Positions 36,444 through 44,869 of a stretch of 64,000 nt of DNA are shown piece by piece (within the stretch, counting starts at the first letter, position 1; each line of letters opens with the position of its first letter). A model generated the notes under the pieces. That model searched no databases. It was not told where the DNA came from and saw nothing but the letters and a program-made list of their open reading frames with translations. Source of the stretch: Niallia circulans NBRC 13626 (lineage in GTDB: Bacteria > Bacillota > Bacilli > Bacillales > Cytobacillaceae); NCBI RefSeq assembly GCF_001591585.1, contig NZ_BCVE01000001.1, positions 310,001 through 374,000 on the forward strand. Direction: 5' to 3'. The position numbers and the translations under genes were made by a program.

Positions 36444-37022
36444 TTAAACCTCTAAACCATAATTCCGACATAGTGCAGCAAGTCCTCCAGAAAAGCCGCT
36501 ACCTATTGCGTTAAATTTCCATTCTCCGCCATGTTTATAAAGTTCGCATACAATCACAGCTGTTTCAACTGAAAAATCTTCCCCTAGATCAAATCGGAGA
36601 ATCTCCATATTATTATCTTCATTTACAACGCGAACAAATGCATTTGAAACTTGTCCAAAATTTTGTCTTCTTGCTTCAGCGTCATGGATGGTTACTGCAA
36701 TCCCAATTTTGCTTACATGTGCAGGGATTTTTGTGAAATCGATAATGATTTGCTCGTCATCCCCATCGCCTTCTCCTGTACGGTTATCACCTGTATGTTC
36801 CACACCGCCGCTAGGATGAATAAGATTATTATAGAAGATAAAATCCACATCATTTATCACTTTCCCATTGTCATCGGCCATAAATGCCGATGCATCTAAA
36901 TCAAAGCCAGCCCCACCGTCATATTGGTTAATATCCCAGCCTAATCCAATAATTGCTCTTGTTAAGCCTGGATTTGTTTTAGTTAAATCAATTCGTTGTC
37001 CTTTAGAAAGATTAATACTCAA
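36444..37022 (-). CDS. yceD: TerD-family stress protein
   Basis: A 192-residue TerD-domain protein ([17 protein letters not shown]-type [24 protein letters not shown] in part, [15 protein letters not shown]). The Asp-rich loops bind Ca2+ in characterised TerD proteins. TerD-family members are cytosolic and linked to tellurite, phage and envelope stress. TTG start with GGGAGG. Last gene of the unit yceG-yceH-terD-terD. The length matches YceD/YceE; which B. subtilis paralogue is orthologous is uncertain. Confidence 0.9.
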   Translation of the reverse strand: MSINLSKGQRIDLTKTNPGLTRAIIGLGWDINQYDGGAGFDLDASAFMADDNGKVINDVDFIFYNNLIHPSGGVEHTGDNRTGEGDGDDEQIIIDFTKIPAHVSKIGIAVTIHDAEARRQNFGQVSNAFVRVVNEDNNMEILRFDLGEDFSVETAVIVCELYKHGGEWKFNAIGSGFSGGLAALCRNYGLEV

Positions 37023-37083
37023 TTTCTATTCCTCCCTCGTCAAATAATAGATGGATCCTCAAATTACTATTGCTTTACCCCTA

Positions 37084-37695
37084 TCATGAAAACGATTTAA
37101 CCAACTCTCCTAAACTACCAGCATTTGTACCTGTGCCAACAGCCGCAAACTTCCAATCCTGTCCATGTCTGTATAATTCTCCAGCTATTACACTAGTTTT
37201 CCCTGCATAATCATCTGATAAATTGTAGTGAATAAGTGATTGATTCGTCAATGGGTTAACAATTCGAATAAAGGCATTTTGAATCATTCCAAAATCTTGT
37301 CTTCTTTTTACTGCATCATAAATATTAACAACAAATATGAGTTTATGTATATGTGCAGGAACTTTACTTAAATCAACGCGGATTTGTTCATCATCTCCAT
37401 CCCCGTCACCTGTTAAATTATCGCCTGAATGGATTACACTGCCATCGCGACTTTTTAAATTGCCAAAATAAATAACATCACTATTTGCTTGAACCTTTCC
37501 TTGTTCATTTACCATAATTACAGATGCATCACAGTCAATACTTGCTGCCTGTCCTCCACCAAAAAGAGAACCGAATAAGCCCCCGCCCTTATTTTGTTGA
37601 ACAGGATCCCAACCAAGTCCAATTAAAATTCTGCTTAATCCTGGATTCCCTTTTGTTAAATCAACTCTCTGACCTTTTTGCAAATTAATCGCCAA
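37084..37695 (-). CDS. yceC: TerD-family protein, divergent (YceC-like)
   Basis: A 203-residue TerD-domain protein with a Gly-rich insertion (NKGGGLFGSLFGGGQA, about 32-47) absent from the other two copies here. HSGDNLTGDGDGDDE is the Ca-binding-type loop. It resembles YceC, the longest TerD paralogue of B. subtilis. TTG start at 37695 with AGGAG 9 nt upstream; the in-frame TTG at 37704 abuts the site. A 62-nt gap to the following terD gene suggests one operon. Confidence 0.88.
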   Translation of the reverse strand: MAINLQKGQRVDLTKGNPGLSRILIGLGWDPVQQNKGGGLFGSLFGGGQAASIDCDASVIMVNEQGKVQANSDVIYFGNLKSRDGSVIHSGDNLTGDGDGDDEQIRVDLSKVPAHIHKLIFVVNIYDAVKRRQDFGMIQNAFIRIVNPLTNQSLIHYNLSDDYAGKTSVIAGELYRHGQDWKFAAVGTGTNAGSLGELVKSFS

Positions 37696-38026
37696 TATTC
37701 CCAACTCCTATGTATGATATAATTTTACTTTTTTAAAGTTTTTTATTTTAACACTAATTCACACCGATTATTTAGCTCTAAAATAACGTCTTTTAATATT
37801 TCTCTACTATCTTATGATTCTAAAGTGCAATCAAACTCCTAGTAATAAACTAGTATCTTTCCCGATTTATGTTAAGATGGATGATATATTTTCTAAGACA
37901 ATTTCTCGCCTCAGAAAATATATCCATTTCAATCAATGCAGCTAAACTTTATAGAGTTTCGAAACACTTTTCTTATCAATTATTCTCATGATAATTCATA
38001 AAAAGTGATTGGAATTAACTCTCTCA
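37696..38026. other. intergenic between yceH and yceC
   Basis: 331 nt without a gene. It contains the inverted repeat 37883-37924 and probably a promoter for yceC; no ECF-type promoter seen here. Confidence 0.4.
37883..37924. repeat. 12-bp inverted repeat downstream of yceH
   Basis: GATATATTTTCT (37883-37894) and AGAAAATATATC (37913-37924), loop 18 nt, no T-run. It may be a processing hairpin or weak terminator between yceH and yceC. Confidence 0.5.
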
Positions 38027-39130
38027 TTAACCTTGAAGTTTCATTTGCTTAAAGTTATTTTGTAATTCTTCTAATTTCTTTGTGCCTTCTTCTCTTAACC
38101 GCTTATTTTCTTCTTCAATTGTTTTTGTTTCTTGCATTCCTTTTATAATAATATTCCAAGATTCTTCAATCGTCTCAATCTTAATGCTGGGACTTCCTGC
38201 AAGTCTTGCAATATCGACGCTTTGCTGGGATATATTTTGCGCATTCTTGACAAGCATTTCATTTGTTCTTCTGTCCAGTTCACTCATGCTATCTGCGACT
38301 AATTTTTGTCTTTTGGCAGCAACAGCTTGGATTAGTCCATTTTTGAAAATTGGAATCGTCGTAACAAATGCCGAATTAATCTTTCCAATTAATTTTGTAT
38401 TTCCTCTTTGAAGCAAACGTATTTGCGGTGCTGTTTGCAGAGCAACCATTTTGGCCATTTCTAAGTCATAAACCCGCTGATCAAGGAGCTCTATCGCATT
38501 TCTAAGGGAGTCGAGCTGCATACCCGCTAATTGATCTCCAGCAGTTGCTTTAGCTTCGATTTGCGGAAGCACTTGTGTCTTTAATTCTTCCGACTTCATT
38601 GCCCCTGCAACTGCATATTTTTCGAGCGTCAAATAATATTGATAATTTTGCTCATACATTTCATCAAGCATCGTCGTCGAATCAACCATTTCATTTTGAT
38701 ATTTCGATATTTCAACATATACTTTATCAATCTCTTGTCCCATAGACTGATATTTCCCAAAAAGTTTTTCCATAATCTTTTCGCTTTTTTTAAACAGTTT
38801 GCCAAAGAAACCTTTTGACGCATCTTCAAAATCTTTCTTATCAAATTTATCCATTATTCTGCCGAGCTGTTTTAATAATTCTCCGGAATCTTCCACTTTA
38901 GTAGTTCTCATATTGTTAAGAATTTTATCGGAGAATTTTGAAATTTGCGTTGCCGGCTCTTTCCCGAATTCAAGAATCTGAATTTGATCCTTTTCATCAA
39001 TAGACTGGGCCAATTTTTGCACTTCTGGCTCATTTCTAAGCGCTAATTTAATTTCTGATACTTTTTCTTCTGTTAATAATTCTGCGACCTGGTTATCCGC
39101 ATTGTTTATATTTGATGGTTGCATGTTCAT
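38027..39130 (-). CDS. yceH: TelA-family toxic-anion resistance protein (YceH)
   Basis: A 367-residue mostly helical protein of the TelA/KlaA family (PF05816-type): QIQILEFGKEPATQISKFSDKILNNMRT, FDKKDF, KYAVAGAMKSEELKTQVLPQIEAKA and QTAPQIRLLQRGNTKLIGKINSAFVTTIPIFKNGL (in part). Length fits YceH. TelA proteins accompany TerC/TerD and confer tellurite and nisin-type envelope stress tolerance; the mechanism is unknown. Its ATG overlaps the yceG stop (ATGA). Confidence 0.93.
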   Translation of the reverse strand: MNMQPSNINNADNQVAELLTEEKVSEIKLALRNEPEVQKLAQSIDEKDQIQILEFGKEPATQISKFSDKILNNMRTTKVEDSGELLKQLGRIMDKFDKKDFEDASKGFFGKLFKKSEKIMEKLFGKYQSMGQEIDKVYVEISKYQNEMVDSTTMLDEMYEQNYQYYLTLEKYAVAGAMKSEELKTQVLPQIEAKATAGDQLAGMQLDSLRNAIELLDQRVYDLEMAKMVALQTAPQIRLLQRGNTKLIGKINSAFVTTIPIFKNGLIQAVAAKRQKLVADSMSELDRRTNEMLVKNAQNISQQSVDIARLAGSPSIKIETIEESWNIIIKGMQETKTIEEENKRLREEGTKKLEELQNNFKQMKLQG

Positions 39131-40785
39131 CCATTATCTCCCTTTCTACTCTTTAAAAATCCGCCAAACAGTCCCCTTTTCAAAAAGGATGGCTCTTTAT
39201 ACTCCATATCAAATACAACGTCCTCGAGCCAATGGGCATCAAATAAATTGTCTTGTATAAAGTTCTCCATATCGACATGTCCAGGTGGATTATAAATAAT
39301 AATATCAACACCCAATGCATTCATTAAAATTAACATTGCTGCATCTTCTCGCGTGAATACGCCGCTTTTTTCTGTTTTAAATAATACAATACTTGGTACT
39401 TCTTGAGAGTAATCAAATTTTTGCAGCATTTTTAAAAGTTCATCTGGTATAAGTAAACATTGTGAAAATAGAAAAATTGCTACATCTTCATCTGATTCAT
39501 CCGATTGTTTTATAAGTACTGGTCTTGAGCATACTCTTGAAATTGCAGCAGCTATCCCTTTTTGTAAGCCGGTTGGCAGCTGTTTATAATTCCAATAATG
39601 GGCACTCATCATCTTTTCCGGATCAAGTAAACCGTTTCTTCCCAGCGCTCCGCGATAATGATATCGGTAATCGCTAATAATTGCTCTTGTAAACGGAAAA
39701 TCTTTAATCAATAGCGTATCCTCTCGATTGACTATTCCGTGAATACGATCCCAGTATTCTTTGCGATTTTTACTTACACCAAATATTTTAGCAAAAATAG
39801 CAGGGATATGCACTTCTCCATTTTTCACTTCAAAGTTTGGTCGAATCATAGCAAGCTCTTTCTCCAAAAGAAAAATTTCATCATATGTAGTTTTTAGGGT
39901 AACCGAAAAGGGGATATAATCTCTAAATTGCCATGGTTTATAAAGATTGGATCCCTCATGATGCAGTATACTCTCAATTTCCTTTGACGCTCGATATGCT
40001 ACAGTCGCTGTTCTTTTTCTTTCTTCTGTAGGAAAGCTTTCAGGTTCTTTCCGTTGTGGATATTGATGCTGAAAAAACAGCTCCTTATCTAGCTTTAACT
40101 TTTCTAAAATATCTGTGCCATTAGGATGAACCATTACAATATCACACCCAATGGTAAGGAGATAATAGATAAAATAGGACTGACTTTTACTTGCATCACC
40201 ATACCAAAGAAACTTAGGCATATTTTCATTTAATTCGGTTTCTTCTAAGACAGGCTGTAAATGATTAATCGACCATTTTACAATATCCACTACTAATCTT
40301 CTTAAATCCTTATTTTTCAAGCCGTTTTCTTCCAATTCTGCGAAATGCTGAATTACTTTAATAAAACTTTCCCGCAATTTCCGATGAATAGCTGGAACAG
40401 AGGATTTTATCAGTACATTCTCTCCGTCAAGAAAAGCAACAAATCGATTAATGGATAAATTCTGCTCATTCATTCGATTAAATACTTTTTGAATAGATTG
40501 GAAATGCTGATTATCGATTGTCCTATCGAGTGTTTCATCTGTTAATAAGTGTAAACCAGTATTATCTTTATGTATCCAATTAAACAGCTGATTATAATAT
40601 TCATCCTCGTCTAGCGATATTCCCAGTAGTTTAACGACTGCCTGCCCGAAAGTAAATATACGATTACTGGTATCATATAATGGTCTTTCTTTAATAGGCT
40701 TTAGCAAAAGTTTAAACCAGTTTTCTTCAGACAATGGAAGTATTATATTATTAATGGTATAAAAGTCTTTATTCATTTTCTCCAC
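39127..40785 (-). CDS. yceG: YceG-family Ter-locus protein
   Basis: A 552-residue soluble protein. It contains two related halves: NENMPKFLWYGDASKSQSYFIYYLLTIGCDIVMVHPNGTDI in the first (about 190-230) and DAAMLILMNALGVDIIIYNPPGHVDMENFI in the second (about 480-515), both ending in a sentence-like GCDI(V/I)(M/I)xxPxG motif, which suggests an internal duplication of a Rossmann-like unit. It belongs to the YceG component of Bacillus Ter loci; biochemical role unknown. GGAAGTGGAG site before ATG; a SigW-type promoter lies 87-112 nt upstream. Confidence 0.88.
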   Translation of the reverse strand: MEKMNKDFYTINNIILPLSEENWFKLLLKPIKERPLYDTSNRIFTFGQAVVKLLGISLDEDEYYNQLFNWIHKDNTGLHLLTDETLDRTIDNQHFQSIQKVFNRMNEQNLSINRFVAFLDGENVLIKSSVPAIHRKLRESFIKVIQHFAELEENGLKNKDLRRLVVDIVKWSINHLQPVLEETELNENMPKFLWYGDASKSQSYFIYYLLTIGCDIVMVHPNGTDILEKLKLDKELFFQHQYPQRKEPESFPTEERKRTATVAYRASKEIESILHHEGSNLYKPWQFRDYIPFSVTLKTTYDEIFLLEKELAMIRPNFEVKNGEVHIPAIFAKIFGVSKNRKEYWDRIHGIVNREDTLLIKDFPFTRAIISDYRYHYRGALGRNGLLDPEKMMSAHYWNYKQLPTGLQKGIAAAISRVCSRPVLIKQSDESDEDVAIFLFSQCLLIPDELLKMLQKFDYSQEVPSIVLFKTEKSGVFTREDAAMLILMNALGVDIIIYNPPGHVDMENFIQDNLFDAHWLEDVVFDMEYKEPSFLKRGLFGGFLKSRKGDNG

Positions 40786-40871
40786 TTCCTAATTTTAAAC
40801 CAAAGATAACTTTCTATCTTTATCATAGCATAGCTCCTTGTAAACACTAAACATTCTACTTTATATTTATT

Positions 40872-40897
40872 TACGAATTTTTAATAAAAAAGTTTCA
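40872..40897 (-). promoter_or_regulatory. ECF (SigW-type) promoter of yceG unit
   Basis: On the minus strand TGAAAC, 16-nt spacer containing TTTTTTATTA, then CGTAAA. It matches the SigW consensus TGAAAC-N16-CGTA exactly and lies upstream of yceG-yceH-terD-terD. Confidence 0.8.
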
Positions 40898-40915
40898 TTT
40901 TTTGTAGTCCGAAAA

Positions 40916-40935
40916 GAAATCTTTCGTAAGATTTT
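40916..40935. repeat. palindromic 20-bp direct repeat, copy A
   Basis: GAAATCTTTCGTAAGATTTT, which folds as AAATCTT-TCGT-AAGATTT. The identical 20-mer recurs at 41164-41183 in the same orientation. Confidence 0.85.
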
Positions 40936-41005
40936 AAACTGTATATAAACCCACAGAATTTTAGAATTATAAGTTTGTCTATAGTATATCCTATGTATAG
41001 GGTTA

Positions 41006-41110
41006 TTGCTTTTTGTTTCAGGGGTTCACGCTTAGCCGCGTTCTGCTTTCAGACTGCAAGGTCTCAGGCTATCCCGCTTATCCTACAGGAGTTCCCCCCT
41101 AACCACCACA
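41006..41110 (-). repeat. degenerate Bacillaceae-type intergenic repeat
   Basis: GTTTCAGGGGTTCACGC..., GGTCTCAGGCTATCCCGC and TATCCTACAGGAGTTC match, in reverse orientation, the order GACTCCTGCGGG...GCGGGATAGGTGAGACC of a dispersed repeat I recall from many Bacillaceae genomes. GC content is clearly above the surroundings. It lies between the two 20-bp direct repeats. Confidence 0.6.
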
Positions 41111-41163
41111 AGCAGCACATAAAAATCCCATTTAATTTTACTAAATCATTTTATCGTCACACT

Positions 41164-41183
41164 GAAATCTTTCGTAAGATTTT
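41164..41183. repeat. palindromic 20-bp direct repeat, copy B
   Basis: Second identical copy of GAAATCTTTCGTAAGATTTT, 248 bp after copy A. Here followed by TCTTTATAC, so it could also terminate transcription in the plus direction. Confidence 0.85.
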
Positions 41184-41208
41184 TCTTTATACTCTTCAAC
41201 CTGTGTTT

Positions 41209-41267
41209 TTAGCACCTAACCTTCTGTTTGTGCATATAATACAGTACAATAGGCGAGTAGGTGCTAA
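41209..41267 (+). promoter_or_regulatory. promoter flanked by 10-bp inverted repeat
   Basis: TTAGCACCTA (41209-41218) is inverted as TAGGTGCTAA (41258-41267). A perfect TATAAT (41235-41240) lies between; the right arm covers the AGGTG ribosome binding site of the small membrane gene at 41270. The left arm falls near the -35 position, so this looks like a paired operator rather than an mRNA hairpin. Confidence 0.55.
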
Positions 41268-41269
41268 CT

Positions 41270-41524
41270 ATGAGATCATTTTTTCGAAAATACACATATC
41301 ATGAAATTGAGACAGATTTAAATTATGTGCAAAATGTTCTATCTTCCAACATGTATGTTTTTATTGATTTAATCTTTATTTCTCTAATAATTAGTTTTTT
41401 TATGGCCATCTTTTTCGAATCTATCTTATTTGGGATTATTATATTTGTTTGCTGCTATTTATTCTTTGTCGCCATTTATTGTTTATTGCTCAAATTGATA
41501 AAAGATTCACCTGATGATCTATAA
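41270..41524 (+). CDS. small two-helix membrane protein within Ter locus
   Basis: An 84-residue ORF: charged N-terminus (MRSFFRKYTYHEIETDL), then two hydrophobic segments (about 25-48 and 52-75). It is the only plus-strand gene of the Ter locus and has its own TATAAT promoter and AGGTG site. It ends at the perfect hairpin 41552-41606. No family recognised; it could be a locus-specific membrane partner or unrelated cargo. Confidence 0.6.
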   Translation: MRSFFRKYTYHEIETDLNYVQNVLSSNMYVFIDLIFISLIISFFMAIFFESILFGIIIFVCCYLFFVAIYCLLLKLIKDSPDDL

Positions 41525-41551
41525 AATATATTTATCTTCATTCAAATCCAT

Positions 41552-41606
41552 CTCTTTAACGACTCTAAGGCGACCGTGATTCGGTCGCCTTAGAGTCGTT
41601 AAAGAG
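41552..41606. terminator. perfect 24-bp hairpin, bidirectional
   Basis: CTCTTTAACGACTCTAAGG... (41552-41575) is perfectly inverted at 41583-41606 around a 7-nt loop. The stop codon of the HAD gene (41599) lies inside the right arm. It separates two convergent genes; no long T-run follows. Confidence 0.85.
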
Positions 41607-42393
41607 TAAATTCTTTATAAACTTTTCTTAAGATTTCTTCTCCAGCAGACGCACCTTTATGAGCTGTGGCTTTATGAGAGTATCTACTTGATTCACCACA
41701 TATTAACTCGCCATGCCTAGGAATAAACGCTGTTTGGCATATATTTAAAAAAGGTAGATCCAATAAGGAATCTCCAGCTCCAATTGTTTGCTCGATTCCT
41801 TCTCGTTCCTTTATATACTTTATTGCCTCTCCTTTACAAACAGGACTCGGCATAAAGTAAAGCTTTCTTCCTTGCAATGAGATATTCCAGCCATTTGCTG
41901 CTGCTATTTTTGCTAGTTGTATTTTTAAATCGGAGTCTATAGTGGTATTTAGCACATAATAAAAGAAAAGATTATCAGCAATTTTCAATTCTCCAGGGAG
42001 AGAATACTCTCGGAGCATTTCCAATATCTCCTCTTTTTCGATACATTCCACACCAAGCTTCCGCTTTAGCCTTTCTTCCCACTCTTTCATGATTTCTCCA
42101 TTATGATGTATTCTTGCCCCGTTACTGGTTACACAGTAAGATACCGGTACATCTCTTTCAAATATAAAGATCCGCTTATATTGCTCATATGTTCTTGTTG
42201 TCACAGGAATAAATAAATAGTGGGAAGCAATCTCTTTCAATAAACCATAGCTCTCCTTTGTCATAAAAGAGACATACTTCCCATTCTTCTCTTCGACCCC
42301 AATCATCGATTGATTCCAAGGAGTTTCCATTTCTTCTAAAGCACGTTTGGAATAAATTAATGTTCGATCTAAGTCAGATGCAAATAATTTCAT
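41599..42393 (-). CDS. HAD-superfamily phosphatase of Ter metabolite module
   Basis: A 264-residue HAD hydrolase: FASDLDRTLIYS (nucleophile Asp 6, Asp 8), TSNGARIHHNG-type SNG motif (about 95), KGEAIKYIKER (Lys) and IGAGDSLLDLPFL (acidic motif). Cof-like cap between. It probably removes a phosphate from the nucleoside-like or sugar-phosphate product of the neighbouring phosphoribosyltransferases. ATGA overlap with the preceding gene shows translational coupling. Last gene of the four-gene module. Confidence 0.88.
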   Translation of the reverse strand: MKLFASDLDRTLIYSKRALEEMETPWNQSMIGVEEKNGKYVSFMTKESYGLLKEIASHYLFIPVTTRTYEQYKRIFIFERDVPVSYCVTSNGARIHHNGEIMKEWEERLKRKLGVECIEKEEILEMLREYSLPGELKIADNLFFYYVLNTTIDSDLKIQLAKIAAANGWNISLQGRKLYFMPSPVCKGEAIKYIKEREGIEQTIGAGDSLLDLPFLNICQTAFIPRHGELICGESSRYSHKATAHKGASAGEEILRKVYKEFTL

Positions 42394-43508
42394 CCCTCTT
42401 GCACAACCTTTTTAATCAAACCGCAGCATGTATAGCTCATTTGGGGATATGGAATTATTTCTACGCCTCTTTCTTCGGCAAGCAAAACGATGTGCTGCAC
42501 ATAAGGACTATCCGGATCTTTCATTAAAACCTTCCATGGCACTCTTCTTAAAAGGACTCTTGTAGTTTCTCCAACGCCTGGTTTAACATAATGCGTGCTC
42601 TCAATATGAAATTCCTCCTTAATGGCTAGAACTTCTTTCATCCCTCGAAAATCAACGGATTGATCAAAGCCATTCTCATTCATTCTTTCTTCAACTTGCT
42701 TTGAATTAATATTTTGAAAAGCCTCAGTAATTTTATCTAAATAAATATTTGATACATCATATGGCTCTAATTCCTGATAATATTTAGCACCATGAAAATC
42801 ATCCATTTGAATATATCTTTCATTTAGTACGGTACGGCTGACAAGTCCAGACACAGTGGAATTTAAGCAAGCACTCGGTATCAAGAAATCTTCTCTCGTA
42901 CCATAGAGTGTAGTACAGTATCCTGGATCTGCCAGTACAGCTAATGTATCATCTAAGTGAACCTGATATTTATTAAAAAAACTTTCACAGGCTTTTGTTA
43001 ATTCAATTGAAATAGCTCCTTTACCTGTCCATCCATCAATAAATTGGATAGCAGATCCTTTATGTGTTTTTAATATGTACTTAATGGCATTTTCATCTAT
43101 CCCTCTGTCTCTGATGATCGAAATACTATAGTGCGGTAAAGAAACATGATATTTTTCTTTTAAATATCGCTTAATTAATATCCCAATAGGAGTACCAGCT
43201 CTTGCTAATGAAACTAAGACCGTTTGTTTTCCATGTTTACGATAAATCTGCTCTGCGACAACTGCGGTACTAAGTGCTACCTTATCTTTATAATCATGCA
43301 GTGTCTTCCAAAAAAGCTGTAAATACTGTTCTGGTGGATTATATTCGATTGGTAATGTTTCGCTATAATGTGCTCCACTTTGAATCTTTTTTTCTCGTTC
43401 CTCGGTGGAACCTTCTAGTATAATTCCGTTTAAATTTTTCAAAAGAAAAATGACATCTTCACTATTATAAGATCCGAATTTCACTTGCTCATTTATGTTT
43501 AAATGCAT
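42390..43508 (-). CDS. StiP-type PELOTA/phosphoribosyltransferase-fold protein
   Basis: A 372-residue protein of the Ter-associated family annotated as cysteine protease StiP or PELOTA-RNA-binding PRTase. Visible features: FGSYNSEDVIFLLKNLNG at the N-terminus, VLVSLARAGTPIGILIKRYLKEKY and IQFIDGWTGKGAISIEL, the PRTase-like PRPP-binding region, then YGTREDFLIPSACLNSTVSGLVSRTV. The C-terminus has FHIESTHYVKPGVGETTRVLLRRVPWKVLMKD (in part), the RNA-binding-like segment. The actual reaction is unknown. It starts 2 nt after the preceding gene. Confidence 0.85.
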   Translation of the reverse strand: MHLNINEQVKFGSYNSEDVIFLLKNLNGIILEGSTEEREKKIQSGAHYSETLPIEYNPPEQYLQLFWKTLHDYKDKVALSTAVVAEQIYRKHGKQTVLVSLARAGTPIGILIKRYLKEKYHVSLPHYSISIIRDRGIDENAIKYILKTHKGSAIQFIDGWTGKGAISIELTKACESFFNKYQVHLDDTLAVLADPGYCTTLYGTREDFLIPSACLNSTVSGLVSRTVLNERYIQMDDFHGAKYYQELEPYDVSNIYLDKITEAFQNINSKQVEERMNENGFDQSVDFRGMKEVLAIKEEFHIESTHYVKPGVGETTRVLLRRVPWKVLMKDPDSPYVQHIVLLAEERGVEIIPYPQMSYTCCGLIKKVVQEG

Positions 43509-43510
43509 CT

Positions 43511-44869
43511 TTACCTCCCGCTAAAATAGACGATATTAATCTTTTTTACCTGAACTGCTTTTAATGCCGTCAGCAGCTCTTTTAAGCTATCTTCTTTCAC
43601 ATTTCTCTCAAAGAATAAAAATATGTCATCATATTGATTAGGCTTTACATTATATAAGAAATTTACAATCTCTTTATCTTCTGGATTTGCAAAACAATAT
43701 GCTGTTTGAGCTCCATAATGCTCTTCATTATGTGGATAAATTGGACTTCTTGTAGTCGATTGATAAGATATGTCTTCCCCCATGAAGCTAGCTAACTTCA
43801 TGGGTATATACATAAATTCTCCTGTTCCGACACAAAGACTAGTTCCCCTCCTCTTCTTCTTGAGCATCTTTGCAGCCTCTTTTATCCAATCATCTGTTCC
43901 TTCTTCTGTATGAATCCCAAACCTGCCAGTATCCTTTAAATATCGGAAGCTATTGCACTCACCCGCAAGATTTGAAGACGTCAATGGCACAATGCGATCT
44001 TTCACATAATTTTCTAGACTAATATATTCTATCAATGGATTCCCTTCATTTGTTACCAAACTCTCCATTTTAGGTGTAAGATTTATTTGCTCCCCAACTA
44101 ATTCAAAACTACCTTTCAATAAGGAGACAGATTGCACCGTTATTTGCAGCTCTTCTTCAAGAGCTTTCATTTCTAATTGCCATTTATTAGAGCGCCAATC
44201 GAGAATGGATGCCACCGTATATTTATCTCTTGGATAGTTTCTATGGAGATCTCGGATAATATTAATCGCTGTTTTTCCAGTTGTGAGTTCATCATCAACG
44301 AGAATTATTTCCCGATTATTAGCAAGAATATCCGTTTTTACGTAACATCGATGGGAAGTGGCATGTGAATGTTCTTCTTCAAATGAAATGATTGGATCCA
44401 GCTCGTTAATCTTTTCTCTTGTGGTATGAAAAAAGGATGCTTGTTTAAAAGCCTTGAAAAAAGAGTGGCCAAGTGCAGTTGCTGTTTCGGCAAAGCCAAT
44501 AATAATAGGATTGCAAACTTCTTTTTGGATAAAAGGCTTATCCAGGAAAGGCAAAGAGGAATCATGATAAATCTCCAATAATTTCTCCTTTTGCGGTGAG
44601 TGCTTTCCTGTCATAATTTCTTCATATCTCGCTGCAAGCATAAAACCTGTTAGCAGACCTTTTTTTGGTTCTATTGGCAAATGCTTTCCCAGTAGTCTAC
44701 TGACAAATAAAAACGCCCGTCTTTTATTGATTCTTGCAGCCATTTTAAAAAAGTCCTCGATAGGAAGCTGAAATGGATTTTCTTTAACATAAATGTCCAT
44801 CTGTAAATGATCAATGATTGGTAATGAAATTTTCTTGTTTAAGTAAGTCAATGTATGTAAATCCTTCAT
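43511..44869 (-). CDS. phosphoribosyltransferase with TRSP domain (Ter module)
   Basis: A 452-residue protein. The N-terminal part has VKENPFQLPIEDFFKMAARINKKRAFLFVSR; the PRTase core has IIIGFAETATALGHSFF and the PRPP loop EIILVDDELTTGKTAINII (about 196-214). The C-terminal TRSP region has RFGIHTEEGTDDWI and CVGTGEFMYIPMKLA. Family members sit in Ter loci and are proposed to make a nucleoside-like compound. GGGGTG before ATG 44869 supports this start although it overlaps the aldolase by 59 nt; an internal ATG at 44800 is the alternative but lacks a site. Confidence 0.85.
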   Translation of the reverse strand: MKDLHTLTYLNKKISLPIIDHLQMDIYVKENPFQLPIEDFFKMAARINKRRAFLFVSRLLGKHLPIEPKKGLLTGFMLAARYEEIMTGKHSPQKEKLLEIYHDSSLPFLDKPFIQKEVCNPIIIGFAETATALGHSFFKAFKQASFFHTTREKINELDPIISFEEEHSHATSHRCYVKTDILANNREIILVDDELTTGKTAINIIRDLHRNYPRDKYTVASILDWRSNKWQLEMKALEEELQITVQSVSLLKGSFELVGEQINLTPKMESLVTNEGNPLIEYISLENYVKDRIVPLTSSNLAGECNSFRYLKDTGRFGIHTEEGTDDWIKEAAKMLKKKRRGTSLCVGTGEFMYIPMKLASFMGEDISYQSTTRSPIYPHNEEHYGAQTAYCFANPEDKEIVNFLYNVKPNQYDDIFLFFERNVKEDSLKELLTALKAVQVKKINIVYFSGR

